The translations under genes and the position numbers were made by a program. This document shows positions 17,074 to 25,572 of a stretch of DNA of 64,000 nt, piece after piece; positions within the stretch are counted from its first letter, which is position 1, and every line of letters begins with the position of its first letter. The stretch spans positions 1-64,000 of the forward strand of contig NZ_REFR01000017.1 in NCBI RefSeq assembly GCF_003688555.1. Direction: 5' to 3'. This DNA is from Eilatimonas milleporae. Lineage in GTDB: Bacteria; Pseudomonadota; Alphaproteobacteria; Sphingomonadales; Kordiimonadaceae. The notes below the pieces were generated by a model. The model saw nothing but the letters and a program-made list of their open reading frames with translations. It searched no databases and was not told where the DNA came from.

Positions 17074-18738
17074 TCAGGCGTCGGGTATCCGGGTCGATAT
17101 GTCGCCCTCAGCCGGGTGCGGTGCCATATGGGGCAGTGTGTCCGCGATCCGTCTGCGCGACAGGATATGGGCTTTCATGGTCAGCCAGCGGACACTGATA
17201 TAATCGGATACCGCCAGACAAAGCCGGGCGATGTCATAGAGGCCCGGCACCGGTCTTTGCCGCTCTGAAACGGCGGGGTTGATAACTTCGTCATCGAACC
17301 AGACACCGATTTCATCCCGCGCTGATTCCGTTCCCGATACCGGCAGGTCCTCATAGATCCTGCCTTTGTAGCCGTCTTCCTCAGGGCTCGTTTTATACAG
17401 GACGATCAGGCAGCGCACCGGATTGTGCTGGTCTTCCGGTTTCATGGCGCTTCGCAGTGTTTCCGTACCCCTCTGATAACTCAGATAGGTGAAACGGGTG
17501 GTCTCTCGTGTCATGTCTTCGTCGACGCGGGCGCGCAAGTCCGGCGGCAGCAGTTTCCTGACGCGCGACAGCATGTCCACAATCCGGTGTGCGGACGGTC
17601 GTTCCCGCCATTCCTGCCGCCAGGGCACCCACAGTGTTGTGTAAAAGGCGGTGGTGTACAGCGCGCTTTTCAGTGTTGACCGTTTGTCTTTTTCATACCC
17701 CCATTTCAGCCGTTTCGGTCTGGCGATTTCGCGCACGCGGAAACGGTCCAGCCTGGACAGGCAGGTGGTGACATTGCGTGACAGGTGCGTTGTCTGGAAC
17801 CCTTTCAGGCGTGGGCTTTCCGGTCGGTTCCACCAGATCTTGCCGTCAAAGGTGCTTTCCAGCAGACAGGGGTGCCATGCAAGGCCAAGCCAGCCCGCAA
17901 CCGTTTTCATCATATCCTGCGGCGCGGTGTGCAGGTCTTCCAGCCGGATGGCGCAGACCTGACCGTTCTCCGCCAGGCCTTTGTCGTAAGCGAAATCATT
18001 GTGCAGGGTGAAGCCCTTCTCCAGCGACCTTGCGGCATATTGCATGCGCAGGACGGACCAGACGGAAGGGTGCTTGTAAGTGCGGTTGGTGCCGCGCAGA
18101 TGCGCGATGCTTGAGGCGAAATTGGCCACCGGTTCCCGCAATGTATGGATAAATCGGCTGTCGGGAAAATCCTCCAGCAGGGTGTCGGCGACCTTACGGC
18201 CGCGCCCGTGTACAGGGTAGAGGATCCACAAATCATCCCCCAGGTCGCCGCCGCGCCCCAGGGCAAGGGCATAGGCCAGATGCGCACCGATGAACAGAGT
18301 TCGGCGCGTCATCGCGTTCTTCTTGAAAAAGGCCGTAAGATACTGCGCGAACAGGTCCCGGTTCACACCGGCCACCTGATTCTGGTCCGGGCCTAGCCGG
18401 TGCAGTCCGGCGGTATGGTCCACAAGCGCCGGGTCGAACCACTGGCGGAACTTTTCCATGAAAGTTGCAGTTTTTTCCGGATCCGCCTTTTCCGCCAGCG
18501 CGTTTTCCCATATTTCAAAATAGGCGCGCGAATAGAAATTCGGTGTGCTCACAATATTCGGATGATTGTCCAGAAGGCTTTGCAGAAAGGTGGACCCGGA
18601 CCGGCCCCAATTCTGTACCGCAACCACATTGATCACCCGGTAGCGATGGATGATATCCGGATCGATTGCGCCGGTGCCCGTCTTTTCCGTTTGTTTTTTC
18701 GCCGGGGTTTTCAAAGGCATGGTGTCGCCGTCGGCCAT
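17074..18738 (-). CDS. Sulfotransferase-fold protein; candidate phosphoramidate transferase
   Basis: A 554-aa protein, long for the family. The 5'-phosphosulfate-type loop is at residues 43-52 (NWGRSGSTFLQSLLDNHPN), and the 3'-phosphate-binding strand/helix is at about 196-213 (FIHTLREPVANFASS, with R201 and S210). A further C-terminal region (about 330-554) is unfamiliar. By fold it should use a 3'-phosphonucleotide donor such as PAPS. Its place at the end of a CDP-phosphoramidate operon, three bases after the cytidylyltransferase stop, makes 3'-phospho-CDP-phosphoramidate an attractive alternative donor. That is inference; ordinary sulfotransfer remains possible. Confidence 0.75.
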   Translation of the reverse strand: MADGDTMPLKTPAKKQTEKTGTGAIDPDIIHRYRVINVVAVQNWGRSGSTFLQSLLDNHPNIVSTPNFYSRAYFEIWENALAEKADPEKTATFMEKFRQWFDPALVDHTAGLHRLGPDQNQVAGVNRDLFAQYLTAFFKKNAMTRRTLFIGAHLAYALALGRGGDLGDDLWILYPVHGRGRKVADTLLEDFPDSRFIHTLREPVANFASSIAHLRGTNRTYKHPSVWSVLRMQYAARSLEKGFTLHNDFAYDKGLAENGQVCAIRLEDLHTAPQDMMKTVAGWLGLAWHPCLLESTFDGKIWWNRPESPRLKGFQTTHLSRNVTTCLSRLDRFRVREIARPKRLKWGYEKDKRSTLKSALYTTAFYTTLWVPWRQEWRERPSAHRIVDMLSRVRKLLPPDLRARVDEDMTRETTRFTYLSYQRGTETLRSAMKPEDQHNPVRCLIVLYKTSPEEDGYKGRIYEDLPVSGTESARDEIGVWFDDEVINPAVSERQRPVPGLYDIARLCLAVSDYISVRWLTMKAHILSRRRIADTLPHMAPHPAEGDISTRIPDA

Positions 18739-18740
18739 GA

Positions 18741-19592
18741 TTACGATCCTTCCATAAGATGTGCGGGTCGGGACCCGGCGCCGGACCCTGTATCGGATTG
18801 CCTGCCGTTGACGGACGCAGTGCCGGCCGTGGGTCCGCCCAGCGGCAGCGCACCCTGCCGGACCATGGTTTCCGCCAGGTCCAGATCGCGTGCCTCATCG
18901 ATTTCCATCCAGCCGCCCGTATAGGGCTGTCCGCTGATGGCAAGCCCGCCGCGGATCAAAAGGTCGAGTGCCCCGGTCATGTCCGTGCGATGCCGGCGCG
19001 CCTCGGGCAGGTCCGCCAGGGCAGTGAACAGTCTTTCCCGTGTCTTTGCCGTCAACCTGAAAAGACCGATGAAGCGGCCATCGATCGCCTCGCCCGCGAT
19101 CGGCGGCCCGCTCAGGCCGGTGATGCGCCCGTGCCGGTCCAGGGCGAACCGCTCCACATCCGCGTCCGGGTCCTCCAGGCGCCGCTGCCACAGGTCGCGC
19201 CAGTTGGGGTCGTAAAGGATGGCGGCATCCGGTGCGGGCGTATCCAGCAGGGCCCGCACGGCGGCGGCCGGGTACAGAATATCGGCATAGCTGACCACGC
19301 AGTCCGTATCGCCCAGCCATGTTTGCGCCGCATACAGTGACATGGGCATTTCGCTATGGGCCCAGTCGGGGTTGTCGATACAGGTCACCGTGCCGGGCAC
19401 GCTGTGAGGGTTCAGGCAGGCACCGGCATGGCCGCGCACCACGGCGATATCGTCAAGGCCCGCCTGCCGCAGGGCCTCCAGCTGCCATGCGATAAGGGAT
19501 CTGCCCGCAACGGTCAGCAGGCATTTGGGACGCTCCGCCGTCAACCGGCCCAGCCGGCTGCCGCGCCCGGCGGCCAGTATCACGGCTTTCAT
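18741..19592 (-). CDS. Sugar-nucleotidyltransferase-type cytidylyltransferase (phosphoglutamine cytidylyltransferase-like)
   Basis: A 283-aa NTP transferase. MKAVILAAGRGSRLG plus ERPKCLL is the canonical nucleotide-binding signature; SYADILYP carries the metal-binding aspartate. ATG 19592 overlaps the amidotransferase stop (ATGA), which fixes the start against a longer frame. In C. jejuni the orthologous slot (Cj1416) converts phosphoglutamine and CTP to CDP-glutamine. The gene order here, next to a C26 amidotransferase and a PEP-synthase-like kinase, supports the same step. Without that context it would be called a generic nucleotidyltransferase. Confidence 0.8.
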   Translation of the reverse strand: MKAVILAAGRGSRLGRLTAERPKCLLTVAGRSLIAWQLEALRQAGLDDIAVVRGHAGACLNPHSVPGTVTCIDNPDWAHSEMPMSLYAAQTWLGDTDCVVSYADILYPAAAVRALLDTPAPDAAILYDPNWRDLWQRRLEDPDADVERFALDRHGRITGLSGPPIAGEAIDGRFIGLFRLTAKTRERLFTALADLPEARRHRTDMTGALDLLIRGGLAISGQPYTGGWMEIDEARDLDLAETMVRQGALPLGGPTAGTASVNGRQSDTGSGAGSRPAHLMEGS

Positions 19593-20224
19593 GGCCGTTC
19601 TCCAAAAACATGGTCGAACAGGCGTATGTCGGATGTGCGGAAGGGGCTGATCCGTTCCGGGTGCCACATGATGCCGATGACGCAGCGGCTTTGATGACGC
19701 ACCGCCTTGATAACGCCGTCATCCGCTATGGCCCAGGCTTCCAGGGGCGGCCGTGTTTCGACGGCGCCGTACTGGTGATAACTGTTGACCTGCTGCCGTG
19801 TGCCGGCAATGTCGATGTCCTGAAGGGCGGTGACATGCCCCTCCACCGTCTCCAGCGGGTTGTCGAAAAACTGCTGTATCATCTGCATGCCCCGGCAGAC
19901 ACCGATCACGGGCAGGGCCCGATCCAGGGCCGTGGTGATGAGACAGGTTTCCGTCCGGTCGCGTTCGGGCGCACCGCCGCCCAGCCCGTGCAGATCGTTG
20001 CCGCCGGTCAACAGCAGGCCCCGACAGCCTGTTTCGGTCAACAACGACACCGCCACGGCCGGATCGTTCGGCATGGCCACACCGAGACAGTCGCACGCTT
20101 TCAGGAACGCCGGCCAGCGCTGGTCGAGCGCATCGCGCCGTTCGCCGGTGGCGCCGTCCACGGTCACCCGCTGACTAACCGCGATGCGTTTGAGTGGAGC
20201 CGGCATGGGGCAGAACCGAAACAA
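19589..20224 (-). CDS. Class I glutamine amidotransferase-like hydrolase (C26; gamma-glutamyl-CDP-amidate hydrolase-like)
   Basis: A 211-aa protein with the triad of the class I amidotransferase fold: C110 in GVCRGMQM, H188 and E190 in MWHPERISPF. The oxyanion region GLLLTGGNDLHGLGGG is like gamma-glutamyl-GABA hydrolases. There is no synthetase domain, so it acts as a free hydrolase. In the Campylobacter phosphoramidate route (Cj1417) such an enzyme releases glutamate from CDP-glutamine to leave CDP-phosphoramidate. The start (20224, or 20206) lies inside the 3' end of the glutamine-kinase gene, and the end overlaps the next gene by four bases. Confidence 0.8.
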   Translation of the reverse strand: MFRFCPMPAPLKRIAVSQRVTVDGATGERRDALDQRWPAFLKACDCLGVAMPNDPAVAVSLLTETGCRGLLLTGGNDLHGLGGGAPERDRTETCLITTALDRALPVIGVCRGMQMIQQFFDNPLETVEGHVTALQDIDIAGTRQQVNSYHQYGAVETRPPLEAWAIADDGVIKAVRHQSRCVIGIMWHPERISPFRTSDIRLFDHVFGERP

Positions 20225-22577
20225 TATGATTGGCGCAGTCGATCCTCAGCATGGAGGCCCGGGACCATGTGTCGAACAGCCGCTCGCCGGCCCCGATCAC
20301 GGCGGGCAGATCAAGTTCGCTGGCGCGGATGGCCATGTGCGAATTGGCCCCGCCATAGGCGGTGACAAGGGCGGCGATGCGGTGTGTGAAAAGCCAGTCA
20401 AAGCCCGGATCCGCATTGGGCAGCATGACGATGGCGCCGTCCAGTGGGCCCTGATCCGGTTCGGTCACGACGGGACCGACGGCCTGGTTTCTGGAGATAT
20501 AGTTGGGCGTTGCCACCGGCAGCGTGAAGGTGCGCACGTCGTCAGGGCCGGCGATCAGCGGCGGCAGAACGGTTTGTGCCGTAATGGCGAAACGCTTGCG
20601 CCCCCTCAGGATACTGTCATGAAAAAGCGCCACCGGATCTTCGGCCGAGGCATGGCAGCGTGTGACCACATCAATATCGGCAAAGCTCAGATCCTCTGCC
20701 GTCAGGCCGACCGTCTCGCCCCAGTGGCGCAGCAGCGCAAGGGCGTCCGACAGGTTGCGCGTGAATTCGAACTTGGCCCATTCACGGTCGCGGATCGCTT
20801 TGGCCATGATGTCGAACAGTGTGGCCGTGTCCAGGTCCAGCCCCGCATCCCGCAACCGGTTGTCGATAAGACGTCCCTGTTCAGCCGACAGATTGACGCC
20901 GTGCGCGCCAAGGGGTGCGGAACGGACCGTCCGCCCGGTTTCGCCACCCTTGTCATCATTGAAATAAAGCTCCGGTGCTTCGTCATAGCGCGGCGACAGA
21001 ATATCGTATGACCCGGGACGCAGATGCCCGTACCGTCGCAGAAAATCATGACGGCTCAGCGCTGTGAAATCCTGCTGCAGCTGGCTTGAAACAGTGTGCA
21101 GGTCCATCATGAAGGTCCGGTGATCTTCCGGACTGATCAGGCCGGCGGTCATAAGGGACCGCAGCATCTGCTGGGCGATGAAGCCCATCCGGGCAAGTCC
21201 GGCAAAGGGACGCGTACCCATGCGCCGGCAGTCGGCGATCAGCCAGTACACCCTGTCCAGGGGGCCAAGCGCATTGTCACCCATCACCTGCCGTCTGCGG
21301 TCATTCAGGCCCAGCAGGGCGGCTCGGTCCCTGTCCCACGGCCTGTCGGTTCCTTCCAGATTCCGCTTGGTCAGGGACAGAAGGCCGTTGCCGATCGCGT
21401 CCCTTTCCCGCGTTGTAAAGCCGGCATAGTCCAGCGCGGCAAGCCGGTCGCCCAGATCGAAGGTGAAACAGGACAACACAATGTCGAATTCCACTTTGTC
21501 ATGCAGATCGGGGCATTCCAGAAGACGTTCCATGTAATGCTCGGCCAGCCGGGTGGCGGCCGCTGTATCCAGATCGGCGGGGATAAAGGATTCGAAACAG
21601 GCGCGAATATCCACGAAAGGCTGGCCGGCCAGATCCACCATCAGCGGAAACCCCCGCAGATCGCGGTAGCCATAGTCCCTGCGCTGCTGCGCCCAGACCT
21701 CGTCCATCACCAGCGTACGGTACAGCGAGAATGCCAGCGGTCGTGGCCGGGTGCCTATGATTTCCGCCGGGTTCCAGTCCGGCATGACCCCGAGCGCGGA
21801 CCGCCGTCCCAGTGCCAGCGGATGCGCGGCGGTCAGGCGCGCCACCTTTTCCTGTACCCTGTGAAGGGTACGGTTGTGCTCTGCCGTGGCGACGCTGTGG
21901 CGTGGACAGTTGGCTATGGGGCGGGCCTGCAACAGGACGGGCAGGCGTTCGTCAGTGGTAAAGGCGAATTCGATATCGACGGCATTGCTGCCGGTCAGTT
22001 GCTCCACGTCCTGCAGCAGGCGGATCACCGCGCCAATCCGGCCTTCGGGCATTTCCACACTGCCGCGGAAATGATAGACGACCTTGGTATCGCCTGTGCG
22101 GCCGCCGGTGACGGCGGCAGAGTCGCCGTTCTCACAGTAATTGATCACATAATACGGGCGGCCGCTGCCGTGTTCACGGCTGACGGCCACGCCCGACAGC
22201 AGAACGCCGTTCAGCATGGGTTGGATCAGAACATGCTCATTGCCCTGCGTGGTGTCGCCGTAGGATGCAAAGACCGCCTCTATGGCGTCCGCCAGGGCTT
22301 GCCGGCCGCGCACGTCCGGCGCCGAATGAAACCGCCCGGCCAGCGACTGGGATGCCTGATCCTCAGCCGCCGCGCTGGAGCGGACGATCAGGCTTTTATC
22401 GCCCCAGGGCAGGGCCAGCACCTCGTCCAGACGTTCCCCCGGATCCGCCTGCCAGTCATCCAGTCTCAATGTCGCCTGATCAAGAATAATGCCTGATCGC
22501 AAGACCGGCGCCAGCCGTGCAAGGGTCCGGGATTTTTCTGCGAAAGCAACGGTGACGACGGTTTGGTGCAGGGTCAT
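20175..22577 (-). CDS. PEP-synthase-like kinase, probable L-glutamine kinase
   Basis: An 800-aa protein. The N-terminal ATP-grasp domain (about 1-230) has LIVRSSAAAEDQASQSLAG and the metal-binding DIEFAFTTDERLPVLLQARPI. A long middle domain follows. The C-terminal swivelling domain carries the phospho-histidine at about H747 in YGGANSHMAIRASELDLPAVIG. It lacks the PEP/pyruvate TIM barrel of PpsA, so it is not PEP synthase. The size and layout match C. jejuni Cj1418, which phosphorylates the amide nitrogen of L-glutamine with ATP. Rifampicin phosphotransferases share the architecture, but the neighbouring CTP-transferase, C26 hydrolase and CysC-like genes favour glutamine kinase. Confidence 0.8.
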   Translation of the reverse strand: MTLHQTVVTVAFAEKSRTLARLAPVLRSGIILDQATLRLDDWQADPGERLDEVLALPWGDKSLIVRSSAAAEDQASQSLAGRFHSAPDVRGRQALADAIEAVFASYGDTTQGNEHVLIQPMLNGVLLSGVAVSREHGSGRPYYVINYCENGDSAAVTGGRTGDTKVVYHFRGSVEMPEGRIGAVIRLLQDVEQLTGSNAVDIEFAFTTDERLPVLLQARPIANCPRHSVATAEHNRTLHRVQEKVARLTAAHPLALGRRSALGVMPDWNPAEIIGTRPRPLAFSLYRTLVMDEVWAQQRRDYGYRDLRGFPLMVDLAGQPFVDIRACFESFIPADLDTAAATRLAEHYMERLLECPDLHDKVEFDIVLSCFTFDLGDRLAALDYAGFTTRERDAIGNGLLSLTKRNLEGTDRPWDRDRAALLGLNDRRRQVMGDNALGPLDRVYWLIADCRRMGTRPFAGLARMGFIAQQMLRSLMTAGLISPEDHRTFMMDLHTVSSQLQQDFTALSRHDFLRRYGHLRPGSYDILSPRYDEAPELYFNDDKGGETGRTVRSAPLGAHGVNLSAEQGRLIDNRLRDAGLDLDTATLFDIMAKAIRDREWAKFEFTRNLSDALALLRHWGETVGLTAEDLSFADIDVVTRCHASAEDPVALFHDSILRGRKRFAITAQTVLPPLIAGPDDVRTFTLPVATPNYISRNQAVGPVVTEPDQGPLDGAIVMLPNADPGFDWLFTHRIAALVTAYGGANSHMAIRASELDLPAVIGAGERLFDTWSRASMLRIDCANHIVSVLPHAGSTQTHRG

Positions 22578-22590
22578 GAGCGGCTGTCCT

Positions 22591-23367
22591 TCAATCCTGT
22601 CTACGTACGGTCCAGGCGCGTGTGCGGTAGCGGACCATGATGGTGTCCCGCCCTGCCGTTTCTGTCTCCAGCATGCCCAGGATGTCGTTCCAGCGGTCTT
22701 CGCCCGCCTGCACCTGGATGTCGTTCACCGACTTCCAGACGCCCAGATAGCGTTCTCGCGACATGTTTTCTTCATGCGGGGCCTCAATGAACAGCAGGTC
22801 GCCGAAAAGTCCGTCGGCCAGAAGCGTATCTTCCAGTCCTTCCGTCCATTCCGGCCCCCCCGATGACCGCCGCTTCATATTCGGGATTTGCCGCCGGATC
22901 TCGCTGTCGATCCGGTTCTGCAGGGCATCCTTGTGGAGATCGCGCGGGTTCCACAGCACGGTCAGATAGCCCCCCGGGCGCAGAATACGGTGAAATTCCT
23001 TCAAGGCCGTCTCGCTGTCCGTCCAGTGAAAGGAGGAAGCCATCAGCACCCAGTCGACGGATTGGTCCTCAAGCCCGGTTTGTTCAGCCGAACCGGCCTG
23101 CCACTGGAAATCCGGTTCGACGCCTGCTGTCCGCCGGCCTTCTTCGCGCATGGCATCGTTGGGCTCCACGGCCACACCGTGCAGCTTCAGCCCGGCCAGC
23201 ACTTCCGTCAGTTTGCCGGTGCCCGCACCGACATCCGCCACTGTGAACTCTGCTTCACGCGGCCCATAGGCGCCCGCATGCCGGGCAAGGCAGCCAAGGG
23301 CGTCCCGGGAATATCCGGGGCGATGCCGGTAATGACGCGCCAGCGCCGTGAAATCACCGTGTTTCAT
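22591..23367 (-). CDS. Class I SAM-dependent methyltransferase
   Basis: A 258-aa protein. The SAM-binding motif VADVGAGTGKLTEVLAGL is followed by the acidic loop GVAVEPNDAM, then MASSFHWTDSETALKEFHRILRPGGYLTVLW (motif IV to post-II pattern of Methyltransf_11). ATG 23367 overlaps the upstream kinase stop (ATGA) with GGAG seven to eight bases before it, so I do not use longer frames. In C. jejuni the analogous cluster holds methyltransferases Cj1419/Cj1420, thought to O-methylate the phosphoramidate; that role is inferred here from position. Confidence 0.82.
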   Translation of the reverse strand: MKHGDFTALARHYRHRPGYSRDALGCLARHAGAYGPREAEFTVADVGAGTGKLTEVLAGLKLHGVAVEPNDAMREEGRRTAGVEPDFQWQAGSAEQTGLEDQSVDWVLMASSFHWTDSETALKEFHRILRPGGYLTVLWNPRDLHKDALQNRIDSEIRRQIPNMKRRSSGGPEWTEGLEDTLLADGLFGDLLFIEAPHEENMSRERYLGVWKSVNDIQVQAGEDRWNDILGMLETETAGRDTIMVRYRTRAWTVRRQD

Positions 23368-24107
23368 GCTGTATCTCCTGACGGTTCTGGGGTTCTGTCC
23401 TTGCAATCCGGCGCCGGCCAGTGGGCAAAAAAACACGCCACCGCATCCGATACCGATAGGGTGCCGTCATCATCGATGATCAGGTCGGGGTTGGCCGGTT
23501 CTTCCACCGCTTGGTCCATGCCGGGGATATGGGACGGGCTGCCGGTCCCTGCCCCGCCCTTGGCCGCGCCGTAAAGATTGTCGGGGTGCCTGCGCCTGCG
23601 AACCGCGACAGGAACGCGCAGATATATTTCGCGGTAGAGCGGAAGGTGCTGGCGGTTGGATCGCCGCACATCCTCGAACATCGACACGGTGGCGCAGACA
23701 ACATCCAGCCCCTGGCCGCTCAGCTCCCGGCACAGGCCTGCATATGACATGGCCATGGCGTGCCGGTCCCGTCGGTCATAGCCATGGCGTTGTCCGAAGA
23801 TGCCGCGCAGGCGGTCTCCGTCCAGGAAAACGGCGGGGCGTCCTTCCAGTCTGAGCCTCGCCCAGACACGGGCTGCCAGGGTGGTTTTGCCGGCACCCGG
23901 CAGCCCGGTGATCCAATAGACGCAGCCGGGCGGTATCTCCGACGACATGTCCCGGGGTATTTTCCGGGGCAGGCCCTGTGGATTTGCTTTCGGCTCAGCC
24001 GCCGTGACAGCTGGTGATCCTGCGGCGGCGATATCGCCCGAAGGCTCTTTCCGGGCTGTCGATCCATTTATACCCTTGATAGTATTCTGAGACCCGAAAT
24101 CGTTCAT
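23364..24107 (-). CDS. APS-kinase-like protein, probable CDP-phosphoramidate kinase
   Basis: A 247-aa protein; the kinase core begins near residue 60. Walker A is ITGLPGAGKTT (68-76) and the FLDGDRLR motif (DGD at 96-98) is that of CysC/APS kinases. Residues 1-53 are low-complexity, so an internal ATG at 23948 is a possible start. There is no sulfate-assimilation gene nearby. In C. jejuni, Cj1415 was long annotated as CysC but phosphorylates the 3'-OH of CDP-phosphoramidate, and the company here points to that activity. It is the first gene of the six-gene operon. Confidence 0.78.
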   Translation of the reverse strand: MNDFGSQNTIKGINGSTARKEPSGDIAAAGSPAVTAAEPKANPQGLPRKIPRDMSSEIPPGCVYWITGLPGAGKTTLAARVWARLRLEGRPAVFLDGDRLRGIFGQRHGYDRRDRHAMAMSYAGLCRELSGQGLDVVCATVSMFEDVRRSNRQHLPLYREIYLRVPVAVRRRRHPDNLYGAAKGGAGTGSPSHIPGMDQAVEEPANPDLIIDDDGTLSVSDAVACFFAHWPAPDCKDRTPEPSGDTA

Positions 24108-24354
24108 GGCTAACTGTCTCTTTCCGTCGACAATAAAGGCTCAAATCCCAGAATATCTCGAAAAATCAAGGGTCCACAAATGATACTGTAAATTATATTT
24201 TTGCTTATTTTCCCCTAGGCCTGTTTCGGAAATAGGCAACTTTTATAATTTAAAGTTGTAATTAATATGCTAGGGACTATGCGCCGGCTCGGGGGTCGGC
24301 GTCATTCGGGGTGCCAGTGCACACCGTGGAACGGCTGTCTGACCGTCTTGTCCG
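24108..24354 (-). promoter_or_regulatory. AT-rich upstream region of the phosphoramidate-type operon
   Basis: 247 bases with no gene, markedly AT-rich at 24180-24265. It lies between the gntR stop and the first operon gene, both on the minus strand. It probably holds the operon promoter, but I cannot pick one -35/-10 pair with confidence. Confidence 0.45.
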
Positions 24355-25023
24355 TTATCCGGTATGAAGACGGTTGTAGAGCTCTTTCAAAAGAGCCGGA
24401 ATATGATCGATGCGCCGCGTATGATAGCTGCTCAAACAGGCCCGCAGGTCATCATGTGTGCCGTCATGTATCGTCCGCGCCAGTGTCAGCAGTTCGCCTG
24501 TGATATCCGGCAATGCGGTCGCCTCGACCTTGCGGATACAATGTAGCTGGTCGCTGATGTTACCGATTGTGGCGTTGAACGGGCCGGCGTTGAAACCGGC
24601 GGCAATGCCGTGAAACAGCATTTCAGTATAGGAGACAATGGCCTCCGGCACGGGTGGGCGGCAGCGTTCCAGATGGGCGATCAGCCCTGTCAGACAGGTC
24701 TTTTGACGCGCTGAAAAGGCGAGGGACTCGGCAGCTAGTTTCAAAAGCCCTTCATTGATGGTGTACAGTTCTTCCAATTCGCTGTGCGACAGAATCTTCG
24801 GTGTGAAACCGCGCCTTGGCCCGGTTTCAATAAGCGCTTCGCTGGACAGGCGAATAAGCGCTTCGCGAACCGGGGTGATGCTGACGCCGATCATATCGGC
24901 GATTTCCGCCGCATGAAGGGGGACTGTCGGACGGACCCGGAAAGCAAACAGGCGGTTCTTGATCTGGCTGTAAGCGCGGCCTGCCGCAAAACTTTTCGTC
25001 ATATCGTCGTCTACCAGGTCCAC
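24355..25023 (-). CDS. GntR family regulator with FCD ligand domain
   Basis: A 222-aa protein. The winged HTH spans about residues 14-75 (IADMIGVSITPVREALIRLSSEALIE, the GntR recognition pattern), followed by an all-helical FCD domain (HSELEELYTINEGLLKLAAESLA... down to HTRRIDHI). FCD regulators bind metals and small carboxylates or sugar acids. It sits immediately upstream of, and in the same direction as, the six-gene cluster, so it may control it. A perfect 22-bp palindrome lies 129 bases before its start. The start could also be Met8 (25002). Confidence 0.88.
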   Translation of the reverse strand: MDLVDDDMTKSFAAGRAYSQIKNRLFAFRVRPTVPLHAAEIADMIGVSITPVREALIRLSSEALIETGPRRGFTPKILSHSELEELYTINEGLLKLAAESLAFSARQKTCLTGLIAHLERCRPPVPEAIVSYTEMLFHGIAAGFNAGPFNATIGNISDQLHCIRKVEATALPDITGELLTLARTIHDGTHDDLRACLSSYHTRRIDHIPALLKELYNRLHTG

Positions 25024-25572
25024 TTGGGCAGCCGTGGCGCACGCACTGTGCCACGAAGCACGGTTTCTTCACGGTATCCATATATCGGCGGCAATGCCGG
25101 CTGACGGGAAGGGACACGGGACCAGGTCCGGCACTATCGTACCGATGTGTATTGAAACCTGATCAGGTTTCAACCATGTCGGGTTTTCCGATTGACGGTC
25201 ATTGCGGTTCAAGCTTGCTGGAAGCGATCCGGCGTTGAAAACCCGTAAGAATACGCGGTGTTGAAAAATGATTAAAAAGCAATGGATTATGTGAGATTCA
25301 TGCTCAATAAGACAGCTCTGCAAAAAATGAGAAAAGAGTCTGGCCCGATTGGAATCGGAAGCGACAACAGTACGATCCACAACGTGGATCGTCCCAATTA
25401 AAACCTGAAAGTGTAATAATCTTATCTCTTCGTGTCATGACAGACACAAGAAACAGCCGGTGTGCTGTCTGGCCCTTGTGGCACAAGGGGATCATCCCGT
25501 CACATGGTGCTTGGGCATCGCCTTGGACAGCAGCGGCCAAGGCAGGCGAAATTTTACCGGTCGTGCTTCCAT
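25024..25572. other. Intergenic gap of about 550 bases
   Basis: I find no credible gene in any frame. The region contains the palindrome at 25152-25173 and a moderately AT-rich stretch at 25250-25430. It separates the gntR promoter side from the 3' end of the suf operon. An sRNA cannot be excluded by reading alone. Confidence 0.5.
25152..25173. promoter_or_regulatory. Perfect 22-bp palindrome upstream of gntR (possible operator)
   Basis: The half-site TTGAAACCTGA is followed directly by its exact reverse complement, with no spacer. It has no U-tract and an uninterrupted centre (TGATCA), so it suits a dimeric repressor better than a terminator. Position 129 bases before the gntR start suggests autoregulation, but this is not proven. 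Confidence 0.5.

Noticed and set aside
20175-22577. Annotation as phosphoenolpyruvate synthase
   Set aside because: The PEP/pyruvate-binding barrel is missing and the protein ends just after the swivelling His domain.
23364-24107. Annotation as adenylylsulfate kinase for sulfate assimilation
   Set aside because: No cysD/N or other sulfate genes are nearby, and all neighbours belong to a phosphoramidate-type route. It cannot be fully excluded because the fold is the same.
24831-24875. Direct repeat AATAAGCGCTTCGC in the GntR gene
   Set aside because: Both copies encode EALI in the wing helix region and are read in frame; it is a coding coincidence.
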